A stretch of 64,000 bases of DNA from an uncultured Rubrobacteraceae bacterium (GCA_902806065.1 CADCVE010000037.1:45216-109215), one strand, 5' to 3'; shown: positions 51,747 through 61,218, counted from the stretch's first letter. Notes: generated from the letters alone by a model not told the origin. Made by a program: numbers and translations.

Positions 51747-54344
51747 ATGAGTTGCTACGTGTTGGGTTTCCAGGAGATCGACCAGACGCAGGGCGCGGTC
51801 GTTGGCGGCAAGGGCGCGCACCTGGGGGAGCTTTCGCGGATCGAAGGCATCCGCGTGCCGGCTGGCTTTTGCGTGACGACGGAGGCCTTCGGGCGGATCA
51901 TGGCGGAAGCGCCGTCGATCGACGACCGGCTCGATCGGCTGTCGCGCCTGAAGCCGGACGACCGGGAGGAGATCCGCGCGCTCAGCGCGGAGATCCGCAG
52001 GGTCCTCGAATGCACCGCCATCCCCGACGATCTGGCGGCGGCGATCACCCACCCGCTCGCCCGGCTCGGCGAGAGAGCCGCCTACGCCGTCAGATCCAGC
52101 GCGACGGCGGAGGACTTGCCAACGGCCTCTTTCGCGGGCCAGCAGGACACGTACCTGAACGTCGTGGGGCCGGCGGCTATCCTCCAGCACGTCAGCCGGT
52201 GCTGGGCCTCGCTCTTCACCGAGCGGGCCGTGACCTACCGCCTGCGGAATGGCTTCGACCACCGGAAGGTCCACATGGCCGTGGTCGTGCAGCAGATGGT
52301 CTTCCCGCAGGCAGCCGGCATCCTGTTCACGGCTGACCCCGTCACGGGCAACCGGAAGGTCGCCTCCGTGGAGGCCAGCTTCGGCATCGGCGAGGCCCTG
52401 GTCTCCGGCCTGGTGAACGCCGACGTCTATAAGGTGCGGGACGGCGAGGTGGTAGCCAGGACGATCGGCACCAAGCGACTCGCCATCCACACCTCGCCGT
52501 CGGGCGGCACGCAGGAGCAGGCGATCGAGCCGGAGCGGCAGGCGCAGCCCGCGCTGACTGAGCGCCAAGTCGTGCGGCTCGCGCAGCTGGGCCGGCGGAT
52601 CGAAGCGCACTTCGGCCGCCCCCAGGACATCGAGTGGTGCCTGGTCGACGACGACTTCCAAATCGTCCAGAGCCGGCCGATCACCACGCTGTTCCCCATC
52701 CCCGCGGCCGGCGACGGGGAGAACCACGTCTACATCTCCGTCGGTCATCAGCAGATGATGACCGATCCCATGAAGCCGCTGGGGCTCTCGTTCTGGCAGC
52801 TTACGGCCCCCCGGCCCATGGCCGAGGCCGGCGGGAGACTATTCGTCGACGTCGCCGCGGCCCTGGCTTCGCCAGCGAGCCGCGCAAGCCTCCTGCAGCT
52901 CGTGGGGAGATCCGATCCGCTGATCGGGGACGCGCTGCAAACGGTCCTCGACCGCGGCGACTTCATCCGGTCGGTCCCGGACGCGGAGCCCGCCTGGACA
53001 CCGCCGGGCGGCGGCGCGCCAGCCCCGATCGAGACCGATCCGGCGATCGTCGTCGAGCTGATCGCGGGCAACCAGGCCTCCCTCGCCGCCGTGAAGCGCG
53101 ACATTCGGACGAAGTCCGGAGCGGCGCTGCTCGATTTCATCCTGGCGGACCTCCAGGAGCTGAAGCGGATGTTGTTCGATCCGAAAAGCCTCCAGGCGGT
53201 CATGGCGGGGATAGAGTCCACCTGGTGGCTCAACGAGCAACTGCAGGCGTGGCTGGGCGAGAAGAACGCAGCCGACACGCTGACCCAATCCGTCCCCAAC
53301 AACGTCACGTCGGAGATGGGGCTGGCGCTTCTGGACGTCGCGGACGTGATCCGCCCGCATCCGGACGTGGTGGCTTTCCTGCAGCACGTCGAGGACGAGG
53401 ACTTCCTGGATGAGCTGCCCAAGCTCGCGGGCGGGCGGGAATCGCGAGACGCCATCCGGGCCTGGCTCGACGAGTACGGCATGCGCGGCGTCGGCGAGAT
53501 CGACATCACGAGGCCGCGTTGGAGCGAACATCCAACCACGCTCTTGCCCCTGATCCTGGGAAACATCAAGAACTTCGAGCCGGGCGCCGGCGAGCGGCGC
53601 TTCGAGCAAGGGCGGCGAGAGGCCTGGAAAAAGGAACAGGAGTTGCTGGAGCGACTGCGGGCCCTGCCGGACGGAGAGCAGAAGGCCGAAGAGACCAAGC
53701 GGATGATTGACCGGGTCCGAACCTTCGCCGGGTACCGGGAGTATCCGAAGTACGGCTGGGTCAGCCGCTACTTTGTGTACAAGCAGGCCTTGTTGGAAGA
53801 AGCCGAGCGCCTCGTGCAGGCTCACGTGCTTCGTGAGAAGGAAGACATCTTCTACCTCACCTTCCAGGAGCTCCACGACGTCGTGCGCACGAACCAGGTG
53901 GATGACCAGCTCATCCGCCAGCGCAAGGACGCGTTCAGATCGTATCAGGCGCTCACGCCGCCCCGGGTGCTCACGTCGGATGGCGAGGCCATCGCCGGGG
54001 CGTACCGACGCGACGATTTACCCGCCGGCGCGCTGGTCGGCTTACCGGTCTCCGCCGGGACCATCGAGGGGCGGGCCCGCGTCATCCTGGACATGGCGGA
54101 GGCGGATCTCGAACCGGGCGACATCCTGGTCACCGCCTACACGGACCCCAGCTGGACGCCCCTGTTCGTCGCGATTGCGGGACTGGTGACGGAGGTGGGG
54201 GGCCTGATGACGCACGGCGCGGTGATCGCACGAGAGTACGGCTTGCCCGCCGTCGTGGGGGTGGAGCATGCCACCCAGCTTATTCGGGACGGGCAGCGAA
54301 TCCGCGTGCACGGAACGGACGGGTACGTCGAGATCCTGCCCTAG
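51747..54344 (+). CDS. rph: Rifamycin phosphotransferase (rifampin-inactivating, PEP-synthase-like)
   Basis: 865 residues. The enzyme uses ATP to phosphorylate the ansa-chain hydroxyl of rifamycins. It has the three-part layout: ATP-binding domain (about 1-320: VVGGKGAHLGELSRIEGIRVPAGF; AVRSSATAEDLPTASFAGQQDTYLNV), rifamycin-binding domain (about 325-750), and swivelling His domain with the phospho-carrier H823 in GGLMTHGAVIAREYGLPAVVGV. KPLGLSFWQLTAPRPMAEAGGRLFVDV matches RPH rather than true PEP synthase. ATG at 51747 has AGGGAGG at 51733-51739. Control is probably by the RAE-like element 340 bases upstream. Confidence 0.92.
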   Translation: MSCYVLGFQEIDQTQGAVVGGKGAHLGELSRIEGIRVPAGFCVTTEAFGRIMAEAPSIDDRLDRLSRLKPDDREEIRALSAEIRRVLECTAIPDDLAAAITHPLARLGERAAYAVRSSATAEDLPTASFAGQQDTYLNVVGPAAILQHVSRCWASLFTERAVTYRLRNGFDHRKVHMAVVVQQMVFPQAAGILFTADPVTGNRKVASVEASFGIGEALVSGLVNADVYKVRDGEVVARTIGTKRLAIHTSPSGGTQEQAIEPERQAQPALTERQVVRLAQLGRRIEAHFGRPQDIEWCLVDDDFQIVQSRPITTLFPIPAAGDGENHVYISVGHQQMMTDPMKPLGLSFWQLTAPRPMAEAGGRLFVDVAAALASPASRASLLQLVGRSDPLIGDALQTVLDRGDFIRSVPDAEPAWTPPGGGAPAPIETDPAIVVELIAGNQASLAAVKRDIRTKSGAALLDFILADLQELKRMLFDPKSLQAVMAGIESTWWLNEQLQAWLGEKNAADTLTQSVPNNVTSEMGLALLDVADVIRPHPDVVAFLQHVEDEDFLDELPKLAGGRESRDAIRAWLDEYGMRGVGEIDITRPRWSEHPTTLLPLILGNIKNFEPGAGERRFEQGRREAWKKEQELLERLRALPDGEQKAEETKRMIDRVRTFAGYREYPKYGWVSRYFVYKQALLEEAERLVQAHVLREKEDIFYLTFQELHDVVRTNQVDDQLIRQRKDAFRSYQALTPPRVLTSDGEAIAGAYRRDDLPAGALVGLPVSAGTIEGRARVILDMAEADLEPGDILVTAYTDPSWTPLFVAIAGLVTEVGGLMTHGAVIAREYGLPAVVGVEHATQLIRDGQRIRVHGTDGYVEILP

Positions 54345-54400
54345 CCCGGCCAGTCCGACAGGTAGCCGGGCGGCACGTGTCGGTCAACGAACATAAACTA

Positions 54401-54427
54401 GGCCCTGTCCCGTTTCGGGACAGGGCC
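54401..54427. terminator. Hairpin terminator between rph and yebC
   Basis: GGCCCTGTCCCG at 54401-54412 and its exact complement at 54416-54427 give a 12-bp stem with a 3-base loop, 57 bases after the rph stop. Neither side has a long T-run. It separates convergent rph and yebC and may serve both. Confidence 0.7.
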
Positions 54428-54453
54428 GCGTGATATTGCAGTAAAGATGTGTG

Positions 54454-55221
54454 CTACCGGTTTATCTCTTCGCCTACCACGACCGACATGACTTCGTCGC
54501 TAATATCGAAGTTGGCGTATACCTCCTGGACGTCGTCGTTCTCTTCGAGAGCGTCGATCAACCTCAAGGTCTGCTTCGCGGTCGAGGCGTCGAGGTCGAT
54601 ACTATTCTGGGGCTGCATGGTAATCTCCGCGTTCTCGAACGCTACCCCGGCCTCCTTCAGGCTCTCGCGCACCGTCGCGAAGTCCTCCGGCGCCGTTACC
54701 ACCCGGTAGTCGCTCTCCGAAACCTCGACATCCTCCGCCCCGGCCTCCAGCGCGACCTCCATCAACTCCTCTTCATCGACTTCGCCCTTCGGGACCAGAA
54801 CGACGCCCTTCCTCTCGAAGAGATAGGAGACCGACCCGCTGGTCCCGAGCTTCCCGCCGTTCTTGGAGAAGACGTACCTGACGTCGGAGGCGGCCCTGTT
54901 CCGATTGTCCGTGACCACCTCGATCAGCACCGCGACACCGCCAGGCGCGTAGCCCTCGTAGGTGATCCGCTCCAGCGCCGCCGCGTCCGCGCCCGCTCCC
55001 GTGCCCTTGTCTATCGCCCGCTCGATATTATCGTTGGGCATGTTGCCTTCTTTGGCCTTCTGAACCGCCAGACCGAGCGCCGGGTTCATCTCCGGGTCGC
55101 CGCCGCCCTCGCGCGCCGCGACCGTTATCGCCTTCGAAAGCTTCCCAAAGAGAGCTCCGCGCTTCGCATCAGCGGCGCCCTTTTTCCGCTTGATCGTAGA
55201 CCACTTGGAATGTCCACTCAT
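54454..55221 (-). CDS. YebC/PmpR family regulator or translation factor
   Basis: 255 residues. [47 protein letters not shown] is the family start, so I use ATG at 55221, which overlaps the pdxT stop (ATGA). [27 protein letters not shown] and [20 protein letters not shown] follow. YebC proteins have been reported both as DNA-binding regulators and as helpers that relieve ribosome stalling. The usual neighbour ruvC is 10 kb away here. Confidence 0.95.
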   Translation of the reverse strand: MSGHSKWSTIKRKKGAADAKRGALFGKLSKAITVAAREGGGDPEMNPALGLAVQKAKEGNMPNDNIERAIDKGTGAGADAAALERITYEGYAPGGVAVLIEVVTDNRNRAASDVRYVFSKNGGKLGTSGSVSYLFERKGVVLVPKGEVDEEELMEVALEAGAEDVEVSESDYRVVTAPEDFATVRESLKEAGVAFENAEITMQPQNSIDLDASTAKQTLRLIDALEENDDVQEVYANFDISDEVMSVVVGEEINR

Positions 55222-55862
55222 AATCCACACACCTCCCGTACAAAGTACTCATGAAACCTTATATCATCCGTCAACTCTGGATGGAACGCCGTAACCAGTA
55301 TATTCTCGCCTCTGGCCGCGACCACTCTCCCGTCCACCTTCCCCATAACCTCGACCCCCGGTCCCACATCTTCGAAGAACGGCGCCCGAATAAAAACCCC
55401 AACAAAAGGCTCCTCAAAGCCCTCTATCTCCAGCTCCTTCTCGAACGAGTGTACCTGCCGCCCAAACCCGTTGCGCTCGACGAGTGCGTTCATAAGGCCC
55501 AGAAGCGGCTGCCGGGTCCCCGTAGTAGCCGACGCCGCGAGCACCATCCCCGCGCACGTCCCCCAGACCGGCCCGCCCTTGTAAAAGAAGCTCCGCACCC
55601 CATCCAGGAGACCCGACTCCACCATTATCTTGCCAATAGTCGTGGACTCCCCGCCCGGGACGATCAAGCCGGCGAGACCCGTCAAATCCTCCACGTCCCG
55701 CACCTCGACCGACTCGACCCCAAGCTTCTTCAGGATCTCCACGTGCTCCCGAACGTCCCCCTGAAGCGCCAGGACCCCTATCTTCTTCGGACCCTCAGTC
55801 TCCCGGTCGGACTTCCGCGCCGTTACTCTGCGTGGTTGCGTTGTCTCTTCGTTACCAGCCAC
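55218..55862 (-). CDS. pdxT: Pyridoxal 5'-phosphate synthase glutaminase subunit
   Basis: 214 residues from GTG 55862. Class I glutaminase that feeds ammonia to Pdx[36 protein letters not shown], the nucleophile C103 in [10 protein letters not shown], and [16 protein letters not shown] (His-x-Glu of the triad) are intact. The N-terminal 27 residues before KIGVLALQG are longer than usual. The start overlaps the pdxS end by 11 bases; the preceding GGGGAG is a plausible ribosome site. The end overlaps yebC. Confidence 0.94.
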   Translation of the reverse strand: MAGNEETTQPRRVTARKSDRETEGPKKIGVLALQGDVREHVEILKKLGVESVEVRDVEDLTGLAGLIVPGGESTTIGKIMVESGLLDGVRSFFYKGGPVWGTCAGMVLAASATTGTRQPLLGLMNALVERNGFGRQVHSFEKELEIEGFEEPFVGVFIRAPFFEDVGPGVEVMGKVDGRVVAARGENILVTAFHPELTDDIRFHEYFVREVCGL

Positions 55863-56748
55863 GCGTCGCCAGCTTCTCCCCCTCCGACAAGTCGCCCATC
55901 TCCCGGCCGACCATCGTCTCTCCAAGTCCCTTGCTCGCCTCCGCCACCGCCCTGGCGTCCCTGAAGTTGGTAGTAGCCTTGACTATCGCATCGGCCCTGC
56001 GAGCCGGGTCCCCGCTCTTGAAGATACCGCTCCCGACGAACACGCCATCCGCCCCAAGCTGCATCATCAACGCGGCATCCGCGGGTGTCGCAAGCCCCCC
56101 CGCCGTAAACAGCACTACCGGTAGCCGCCCATTCTCCGCCACCCACTTCACCAGGTCGTACGGCGCTCGCAGTTCCTTCGCCTCCGCCATGAGCTCCTCT
56201 TTGCTCATCACGGTCAGCTTGCGAATACCGCCGGTTATAGCACGCATATGCCGCACCGCCTCGACGACGTTCCCGGTCCCAGCCTCACCCTTCGAGCGGA
56301 TCATCGCCGCACCCTCCCCAATGCGCCGCAACGCCTCACCCAAATTAGTCGCCCCGCAAACAAACGGCACCCCAAAAGCCTGCTTGTCTATATGGTGCGC
56401 CTCGTCGGCGGGCGTCAGGACCTCCGACTCGTCGATGTAGTCGACCTCCAGAGCCTCCAGGACCTGTGCCTCGACGAAGTGCCCAATGCGGGCCTTCGCC
56501 ATCACGGGTATGCCAACAGCCTCCTGAATACCCACGATCATCTCCGGGTCGCTCATCCTCGCGACGCCGCCGTCCGCCCTGATATCCGCCGGCACCCGCT
56601 CCAGCGCCATCACCGCGACGGCCCCCGCCTCCTCGGCTATTCTGGCCTGCTCGGCATTCACCACATCCATGATGACCCCGCCCTTGAGCATCTGAGCCAT
56701 CCCGCTCTTTACCCGGAAAGTACCGGTAAGCTGACCGTTGTCCGTCAT
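55852..56748 (-). CDS. pdxS: Pyridoxal 5'-phosphate synthase lyase subunit
   Basis: 298 residues. PdxS condenses ribose 5-phosphate, glyceraldehyde 3-phosphate and ammonia into [79 protein letters not shown] (catalytic Lys) and [16 protein letters not shown] are all canonical. PLP made here is the cofactor of the cysteine desulfurase in this window. It is followed by pdxT with an 11-base overlap. Confidence 0.96.
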   Translation of the reverse strand: MTDNGQLTGTFRVKSGMAQMLKGGVIMDVVNAEQARIAEEAGAVAVMALERVPADIRADGGVARMSDPEMIVGIQEAVGIPVMAKARIGHFVEAQVLEALEVDYIDESEVLTPADEAHHIDKQAFGVPFVCGATNLGEALRRIGEGAAMIRSKGEAGTGNVVEAVRHMRAITGGIRKLTVMSKEELMAEAKELRAPYDLVKWVAENGRLPVVLFTAGGLATPADAALMMQLGADGVFVGSGIFKSGDPARRADAIVKATTNFRDARAVAEASKGLGETMVGREMGDLSEGEKLATRGW

Positions 56749-56873
56749 GTATCACTCCCATTTTTGCTTATGAAATTCTCTAGAAACTACAAACATATCT
56801 TACTACCGGCACCCTCGCCCGCCAATCACCACAGAGGCTACATCAGGAGACAGTCCTTGGCGAGAGCGACGTC

Positions 56874-57026
56874 TTACCGCTTGTTGCGCTCTTTAGCGTA
56901 CTCCTCCGGTAGCCTCCTCAAGAACTCCTTAGCACCATGCACCGCGGCACGCCCCGCCGCGGGAATTGCCACGCGAGCCTCCTTCTGCAGAAGTTCGCTA
57001 GCCTTCTTCAGAGTCGCCCTGATCAT
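56874..57026 (-). CDS. Small basic amphipathic protein, 50 residues
   Basis: A short ORF reading MIRATLKKASELLQKEARVAIPAAGRAAV...EFLRRLPEEYAKERNKR. It is helical and basic with no membrane segment. It lies on the operon strand between the 74-residue ORF and pdxS. GGAGG lies upstream but only one base from the ATG, so the start is unsure. No family is recognised. Confidence 0.4.
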   Translation of the reverse strand: MIRATLKKASELLQKEARVAIPAAGRAAVHGAKEFLRRLPEEYAKERNKR

Positions 57027-57074
57027 GCCTCCGTAGCAGCACCTTTCACTTTCGCCGCCCGCGTTCGCGGCGAG

Positions 57075-57299
57075 CTACTCTATCTCTATGCGCTCCCGGC
57101 GCGCCGTACCCTCGGCCTCGCGCCGCTCCAACCTCCCGAGTGCCCCCATACCCCTCAAGACCTCCACACCCGCCCGCTGAAAATGCCCGGCCGCCCGCCG
57201 CCGGCGCTCCCCGGGCACCAGCACGTAAGCGATCACCCCGAGCAAGGAGCCTCGACGCCCCGAATCTGGTCCCTCTTCACGCATCTCAGAAGTTACCAT
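57075..57299 (-). CDS. Small protein coupled to the ArsA-like gene, unknown
   Basis: 74 residues. ATG at 57299 lies within the last codons of the ArsA-like gene (14-base overlap), the usual sign of translational coupling. One weak hydrophobic segment (GSLLGVIAYVLVPG) is followed by a very basic part (ERRRRAAGHFQRAGVEVLRGMGALGRLERREAEGTARRER). It may be a small membrane-associated protein. No family is recognised. Confidence 0.45.
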   Translation of the reverse strand: MVTSEMREEGPDSGRRGSLLGVIAYVLVPGERRRRAAGHFQRAGVEVLRGMGALGRLERREAEGTARRERIEIE

Positions 57300-58467
57300 C
57301 GCTCAACCTCACCCTCAACCTATCCCCCTCGAACCTCGCCCCCGACGCCTTGAGGCGCACCATCGAGTCCGGCAGCAGCACGTTTCGCTTGTAGCCTCCA
57401 ACCCGCACCAGGAGTTCCGCCCCCTTCTTCGACAGGTCCACGCTCCCCTTCTCGACCAGCGGCAGGTTGAAAACCACTTCGTACCCGCTACCGCTCTTGA
57501 CGATCTCGTGTGCCGCCCCCCTAAAAAAGACCTGCAAGGGTTCCTCCTCCCCAAACACATCCTCGGCCAGAGCCGCGAGCGACTCCAGACCATACATTTC
57601 CCGATCAAAGAGCCGCGCCGTGAGGATCGGCACGGGCGCGAACGACTCTCCTATCGTAGTCAAATGCCTCCCCTGCGCCTCCCGCCACTTCTCGAAGTAA
57701 GGGTCCGAGACCTCCTCCGGAAGCAGCCGGTTTACGACCACGGCATCTACCGGGTAACCGTACAGGTTTAGGTACGTGTAGGCTCTCCTGGCCTCCGCTA
57801 TCACCATCTTCTCCGCGTTCGCCACGAGCCTGACCGAGGCATTCTCCGCGTCCGTCAAAATATCCTCGACGCCGACGACCGCCTCGTAGAAACGTTGCAG
57901 CGCCCCGAAGAAGCTATCCTCCGGGAGCGGTGGCAGGGAGTCGACCCTAGTCCGGCGGGCAAAGGGACGTATCACCTTCGCCGCTCGCCGCTGCATTGGG
58001 AAGATCTTCTCGACGTACCAGCTCATCTGGTCCGGTAGGCTTAGGAGCCGCAGCGTCTCCCCCGTCGGCGCTGCGTCCACGATCAGGGCGTCGTACAACG
58101 CGTCTTCGTGGTGCCGCCGCACCATCAACAGCCCGAACAGCTCGTCCATCCCGGGAAGCATCGCCAGTTCCTCGGCCGCGAGAGCCTCCGCCCCCTGCCA
58201 CTCGAAAAACGTCGTCATGTACTCCTGTATCTCCGCCCAGTGCTCCTCGATCATGAGCCCGTGATCCATCTCCTGAGCGAAGAGCCCCGTCGCCATCTCC
58301 TTAGGCTCCGCCCCCACCTCTTCATCGAAAGCATCAGAGAGGGAGTGTGCGGGATCGGTACTCATCACTAGAACCCTCTTACCCGCACGAGCCGCCTTCA
58401 GCGCCGTCGCCGCCGCAACGCTAGTCTTCCCAACACCACCCTTGCCGGTATAGAGAATAGTCCTCAA
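57286..58467 (-). CDS. ArsA/GET3-family ATPase
   Basis: 393 residues. Deviant Walker A GKGGVGKTS at 8-16, then VLVMSTDPAHSLSDAFD (switch I region) and LIVDAAPTGETLRLLSLPD (switch II). A single ATPase copy means it acts as a dimer, as GET3 does. The C-terminal 80 residues form a small beta domain (YEVVFNLPLVEKGSVDLSKKGAELLVRVG), common in actinobacterial ArsA-like proteins. No arsenic genes are near, so arsenite export is unlikely. It overlaps the site-2 protease gene by four bases. Confidence 0.92.
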   Translation of the reverse strand: MRTILYTGKGGVGKTSVAAATALKAARAGKRVLVMSTDPAHSLSDAFDEEVGAEPKEMATGLFAQEMDHGLMIEEHWAEIQEYMTTFFEWQGAEALAAEELAMLPGMDELFGLLMVRRHHEDALYDALIVDAAPTGETLRLLSLPDQMSWYVEKIFPMQRRAAKVIRPFARRTRVDSLPPLPEDSFFGALQRFYEAVVGVEDILTDAENASVRLVANAEKMVIAEARRAYTYLNLYGYPVDAVVVNRLLPEEVSDPYFEKWREAQGRHLTTIGESFAPVPILTARLFDREMYGLESLAALAEDVFGEEEPLQVFFRGAAHEIVKSGSGYEVVFNLPLVEKGSVDLSKKGAELLVRVGGYKRNVLLPDSMVRLKASGARFEGDRLRVRLSDGNF

Positions 58468-59363
58468 GCGAGTCCGGGAGTAGCGCCACCGGGGTTCGGA
58501 ATAAAGGTAGCAGCCATGAGCAACGCCAGACCCGCTATGAGCCCGAAGTAAACGAGCCCCACCATCACCCGGTGCCGCGTCTCGATCTTGTTGTACGCCT
58601 GCCCCTCGGGCGTATTACGCATCTTCCAGCGCCGCCAGAGTTCCGTTCCACCCAGCAAGGCGATGATGAGCACGATAAAGTTCGGTTGCACGAAGAACAG
58701 CGCCACGGTCATCAAAATCCCCAACAGCCAGAACAACGGCGACATCGCCCCAACCGCCCGGCCGCCATCCAGCGGCAGCATCGGCAGCAAGTTGAACAAG
58801 TTGAGGAGGAAACCGACGTGGGCGAGCCCCAAAAACAAAAGGTTCTCGGTGCCCGCATAGATCCCAAGGGCACCGAGAGCCCCGAGCGTCCCTAGCACCG
58901 GCCCCGCAAGGCCCACCCGAGCCTCCGCGAGCGCGTTCTTCGGCATCTCCTTCATCGCCACGAACGCCCCGATAAAAGGAATAAACATCGGCGCCGAAGC
59001 CTTGATTCCCTCCCGTCTGAGCTGCAAGACATGCCCCATCTCATGCACCCAGATCAAAACAACAAACCCAACCGCGAACCACACCGGGAACAAAAGCGCA
59101 TAAGCCCCGACGCTGAGCAACATCGTCAAAGCAGTCCCGACGAACTTGACCTTAAGAAGCAAGAACAGGAGCACCTTGAACTTGCTGAGCAAAAGCCCGA
59201 TCATCACGAGCGGAGCGAACAGACGCTTCGCCAGGCGCCACATCCCCCCCTCGGGCCTTATCGGCTCGTAGACCTGCGGCTCCTCGCGCTCCTTCAGGTC
59301 ACTTCGAAACATCGGTTCGTGGTCCCGGGCTTCATCTTCGTCCCGGTAAGAGTAACGGTCCAT
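58464..59363 (-). CDS. Site-2 protease family (M50) membrane peptidase
   Basis: 299 residues. Zinc motif HEMGH at 107-111 (VVLIWVHEMGHVLQLRREGIKA) and the second motif NLLPMLPLDGGRAVG with the metal Asp are both in membrane helices. Six helices are expected. There is no PDZ domain, so it belongs to the compact group resembling SpoIVFB-like and Rip3-like proteases. The first 45 residues are charged and cytoplasmic. It is coupled to the ArsA-like ATPase, suggesting that both deal with membrane proteins. Confidence 0.92.
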   Translation of the reverse strand: MDRYSYRDEDEARDHEPMFRSDLKEREEPQVYEPIRPEGGMWRLAKRLFAPLVMIGLLLSKFKVLLFLLLKVKFVGTALTMLLSVGAYALLFPVWFAVGFVVLIWVHEMGHVLQLRREGIKASAPMFIPFIGAFVAMKEMPKNALAEARVGLAGPVLGTLGALGALGIYAGTENLLFLGLAHVGFLLNLFNLLPMLPLDGGRAVGAMSPLFWLLGILMTVALFFVQPNFIVLIIALLGGTELWRRWKMRNTPEGQAYNKIETRHRVMVGLVYFGLIAGLALLMAATFIPNPGGATPGLA

Positions 59364-59389
59364 GCCGGTAATTATACCGCCCGGATCAC

Positions 59390-59791
59390 CTAAACCGGGG
59401 GTCGGCGCTCCCTCTCACGCCGCTGCTGCGCCTCGACCGTGTAGATCGCCTCCGGCATAGCCTCCAGCCGGCCCGTCGGTATAGGTTCACCCGTGTCGTC
59501 ACAGATACCGTAGGTGCCTTCTTCTATCTTCTGCAGAGCCCGGTCAACATACTGCAGGCGGTTCTCCATCGTCTGCTCGATGGTGGCGTCCATCTCGCGC
59601 GTGAACAGCGACTGGCTCATGTCCCCCGAGTCGTTCTCGGTTGCGTCCCCCTCCGCCACCGCCCGGTCCCGCTGGTCCTCCTCCATCCCCTCGACTATGC
59701 GAAGCAACTCAGCCCGTATCTCGCGCAGCCGCTGCCCCTGCTTCTCGACGAACTCCTTGTCCAACTCATTATTAGCCAAAGCCACTCCCAA
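59390..59791 (-). CDS. DksA/TraR-like protein lacking most zinc cysteines
   Basis: 133 residues. The N-terminal coiled coil (FVEKQGQRLREIRAELLRIVEGMEEDQRD) and the C-terminal module YGICDDTGEPIPTGRLEAMPEAIYTVEAQQ match the YteA/DksA pattern. Only one of the four finger cysteines remains (GICD). DksA proteins insert a coiled-coil tip into the RNA polymerase secondary channel; without zinc the fold must be held differently. The C-terminus is Arg-rich. Confidence 0.85.
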   Translation of the reverse strand: MGVALANNELDKEFVEKQGQRLREIRAELLRIVEGMEEDQRDRAVAEGDATENDSGDMSQSLFTREMDATIEQTMENRLQYVDRALQKIEEGTYGICDDTGEPIPTGRLEAMPEAIYTVEAQQRRERERRPPV

Positions 59792-59862
59792 ACATTAAAT
59801 ATCACGGTCAAGAACCGCCAGAGTCTACCCTATCCAGGTCTCGTATCCGGCATTTCGCCCTG

Positions 59863-61218
59863 CTACAGCGTCACAGCCGACCGAACGCGGGGTTTGGCAC
59901 CGGCGGGCGGCTGGTACGGCCTGCGGCCCCAGGAGAATAGTCGTTCGGTTCTGGTCAACCGCTGTTCGGCGGGCTTGGGATACTCCCAGAGCTCCACCTG
60001 CAAGGAGGAGCCCTGCACATAGACCCGGGCGTGAGTCAACACGAACTTCGAGATAAACACCGGCGGGCCTTTGAGGTGTGCCGAGACGGGCTGCAACTGG
60101 CGCAACCAGCATCCGGAGTTGACCATCGCCGATCGCCTGCCATCTGCCCTCTCCACCTCATCCAGGGAGGGTAAGTGCGTGTGTCCCGATACGAAAACGT
60201 CGATCTCTTCCCGGTGCCCGGAAGAGAGCATCGGCGGCGGAGCCTCTTCTCTTAGCATGGACCTTATCTTGTCCCGGGAGGAAATGGCCGGAGAATAGCC
60301 CGGTTTTCGCTTGAGGTTGATCGTAGCCAGAGTCCTCCGAACCACCCGTCGTATCACTAAAAAGAACACCGCGAAGATGAGCACGACCAGGAGCCCATAG
60401 AACCCGATTTCGAGAAAGAGCATGTGTACCGGGAGCAGTTCCCGGTAATCCCCTAATGACCATGACAGGCCGTTGCTAGCGACCGCCAAAAAGAAGATGG
60501 CCAGTCGATAGATCAGGTACGCCACCAGCAGCGGCAACAGTAGATACCCCGCCACTTTGCCGACGAAGTTGTAGAAGTAACGGCTCGCAACCCATTGCGG
60601 TATCGCCACCAGCGGATAGACGTTCTTTATCTCGGAGAGGTCGAGGCCGCGCGACACCTCCCCGAACGGTGCGATGCGCCGCGTAAAGTCTGTGACTACA
60701 TGGTACCCCAGCGGCGTATCCAGAGGATCTCTGTAGTCCTCGACGGTGTTCGCGGGATCGAACTGGTTCCCATGCTCGCAATACACGACCCGTCGCCCGC
60801 CCTCCACCTCGAAGTAAGCCTCGTACGAAAGGGCAAACTCGTCCACCAGCCCCCGTTCGCGGAGGGTCTCTTGAATCTTCGGGTTCCACCACATCTCCGC
60901 ATCGTGGTTGCCAGGCAGGTACACTACCCGCTTTTGCTCCCCACCCCGGAAACGCCCGAGCGCCGCGAACAGGCCCTCGTACTCTGGCCGCGACATCGTC
61001 AGGGCCGCCCGATCTACGTCACCCCTAGGCAAGCTTATCTGCAGGAAATCAAAGAAATCCCCCGCGAGGATCAACTCGACCGGGCCGTCCCGAGCCGTCA
61101 ATTCCTCCAGCAGCGCCCCCAACTCCCCGGGAGACTCAAACCCATCACAACCCGGGTCCCCCCCGATGTGAGAGTCCGAGACGAAAACGACTAGAGTATC
61201 TTCACGTAACCCTGGCAT
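59863..61218 (-). CDS. Membrane metallophosphoesterase
   Basis: 451 residues. Calcineurin-type motifs are VVFVSDSHIGGD (D15, H17), LILAGDFFDFL, VVYLPGNHDAEMWW and VFVSGHTHLPS. Between them are two or three membrane helices (VGKVAGYLLLPLLVAYLIYRLAIFFLAV and IGFYGLLVVLIFAVFFLVIRRV), an arrangement like an UDP-diacylglucosamine-hydrolase-type core with an inserted membrane hairpin. The substrate is unknown. It is read in the same direction as the DksA-like gene, 71 bases downstream. Confidence 0.9.
   Translation of the reverse strand: MPGLREDTLVVFVSDSHIGGDPGCDGFESPGELGALLEELTARDGPVELILAGDFFDFLQISLPRGDVDRAALTMSRPEYEGLFAALGRFRGGEQKRVVYLPGNHDAEMWWNPKIQETLRERGLVDEFALSYEAYFEVEGGRRVVYCEHGNQFDPANTVEDYRDPLDTPLGYHVVTDFTRRIAPFGEVSRGLDLSEIKNVYPLVAIPQWVASRYFYNFVGKVAGYLLLPLLVAYLIYRLAIFFLAVASNGLSWSLGDYRELLPVHMLFLEIGFYGLLVVLIFAVFFLVIRRVVRRTLATINLKRKPGYSPAISSRDKIRSMLREEAPPPMLSSGHREEIDVFVSGHTHLPSLDEVERADGRRSAMVNSGCWLRQLQPVSAHLKGPPVFISKFVLTHARVYVQGSSLQVELWEYPKPAEQRLTRTERLFSWGRRPYQPPAGAKPRVRSAVTL

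Noticed and set aside
51747..54344. Annotation as phosphoenolpyruvate synthase
   Set aside because: Length, the middle domain (KPLGLSFWQLTAPRPMAEAGG) and the RAE-like promoter fit rifamycin phosphotransferase better.
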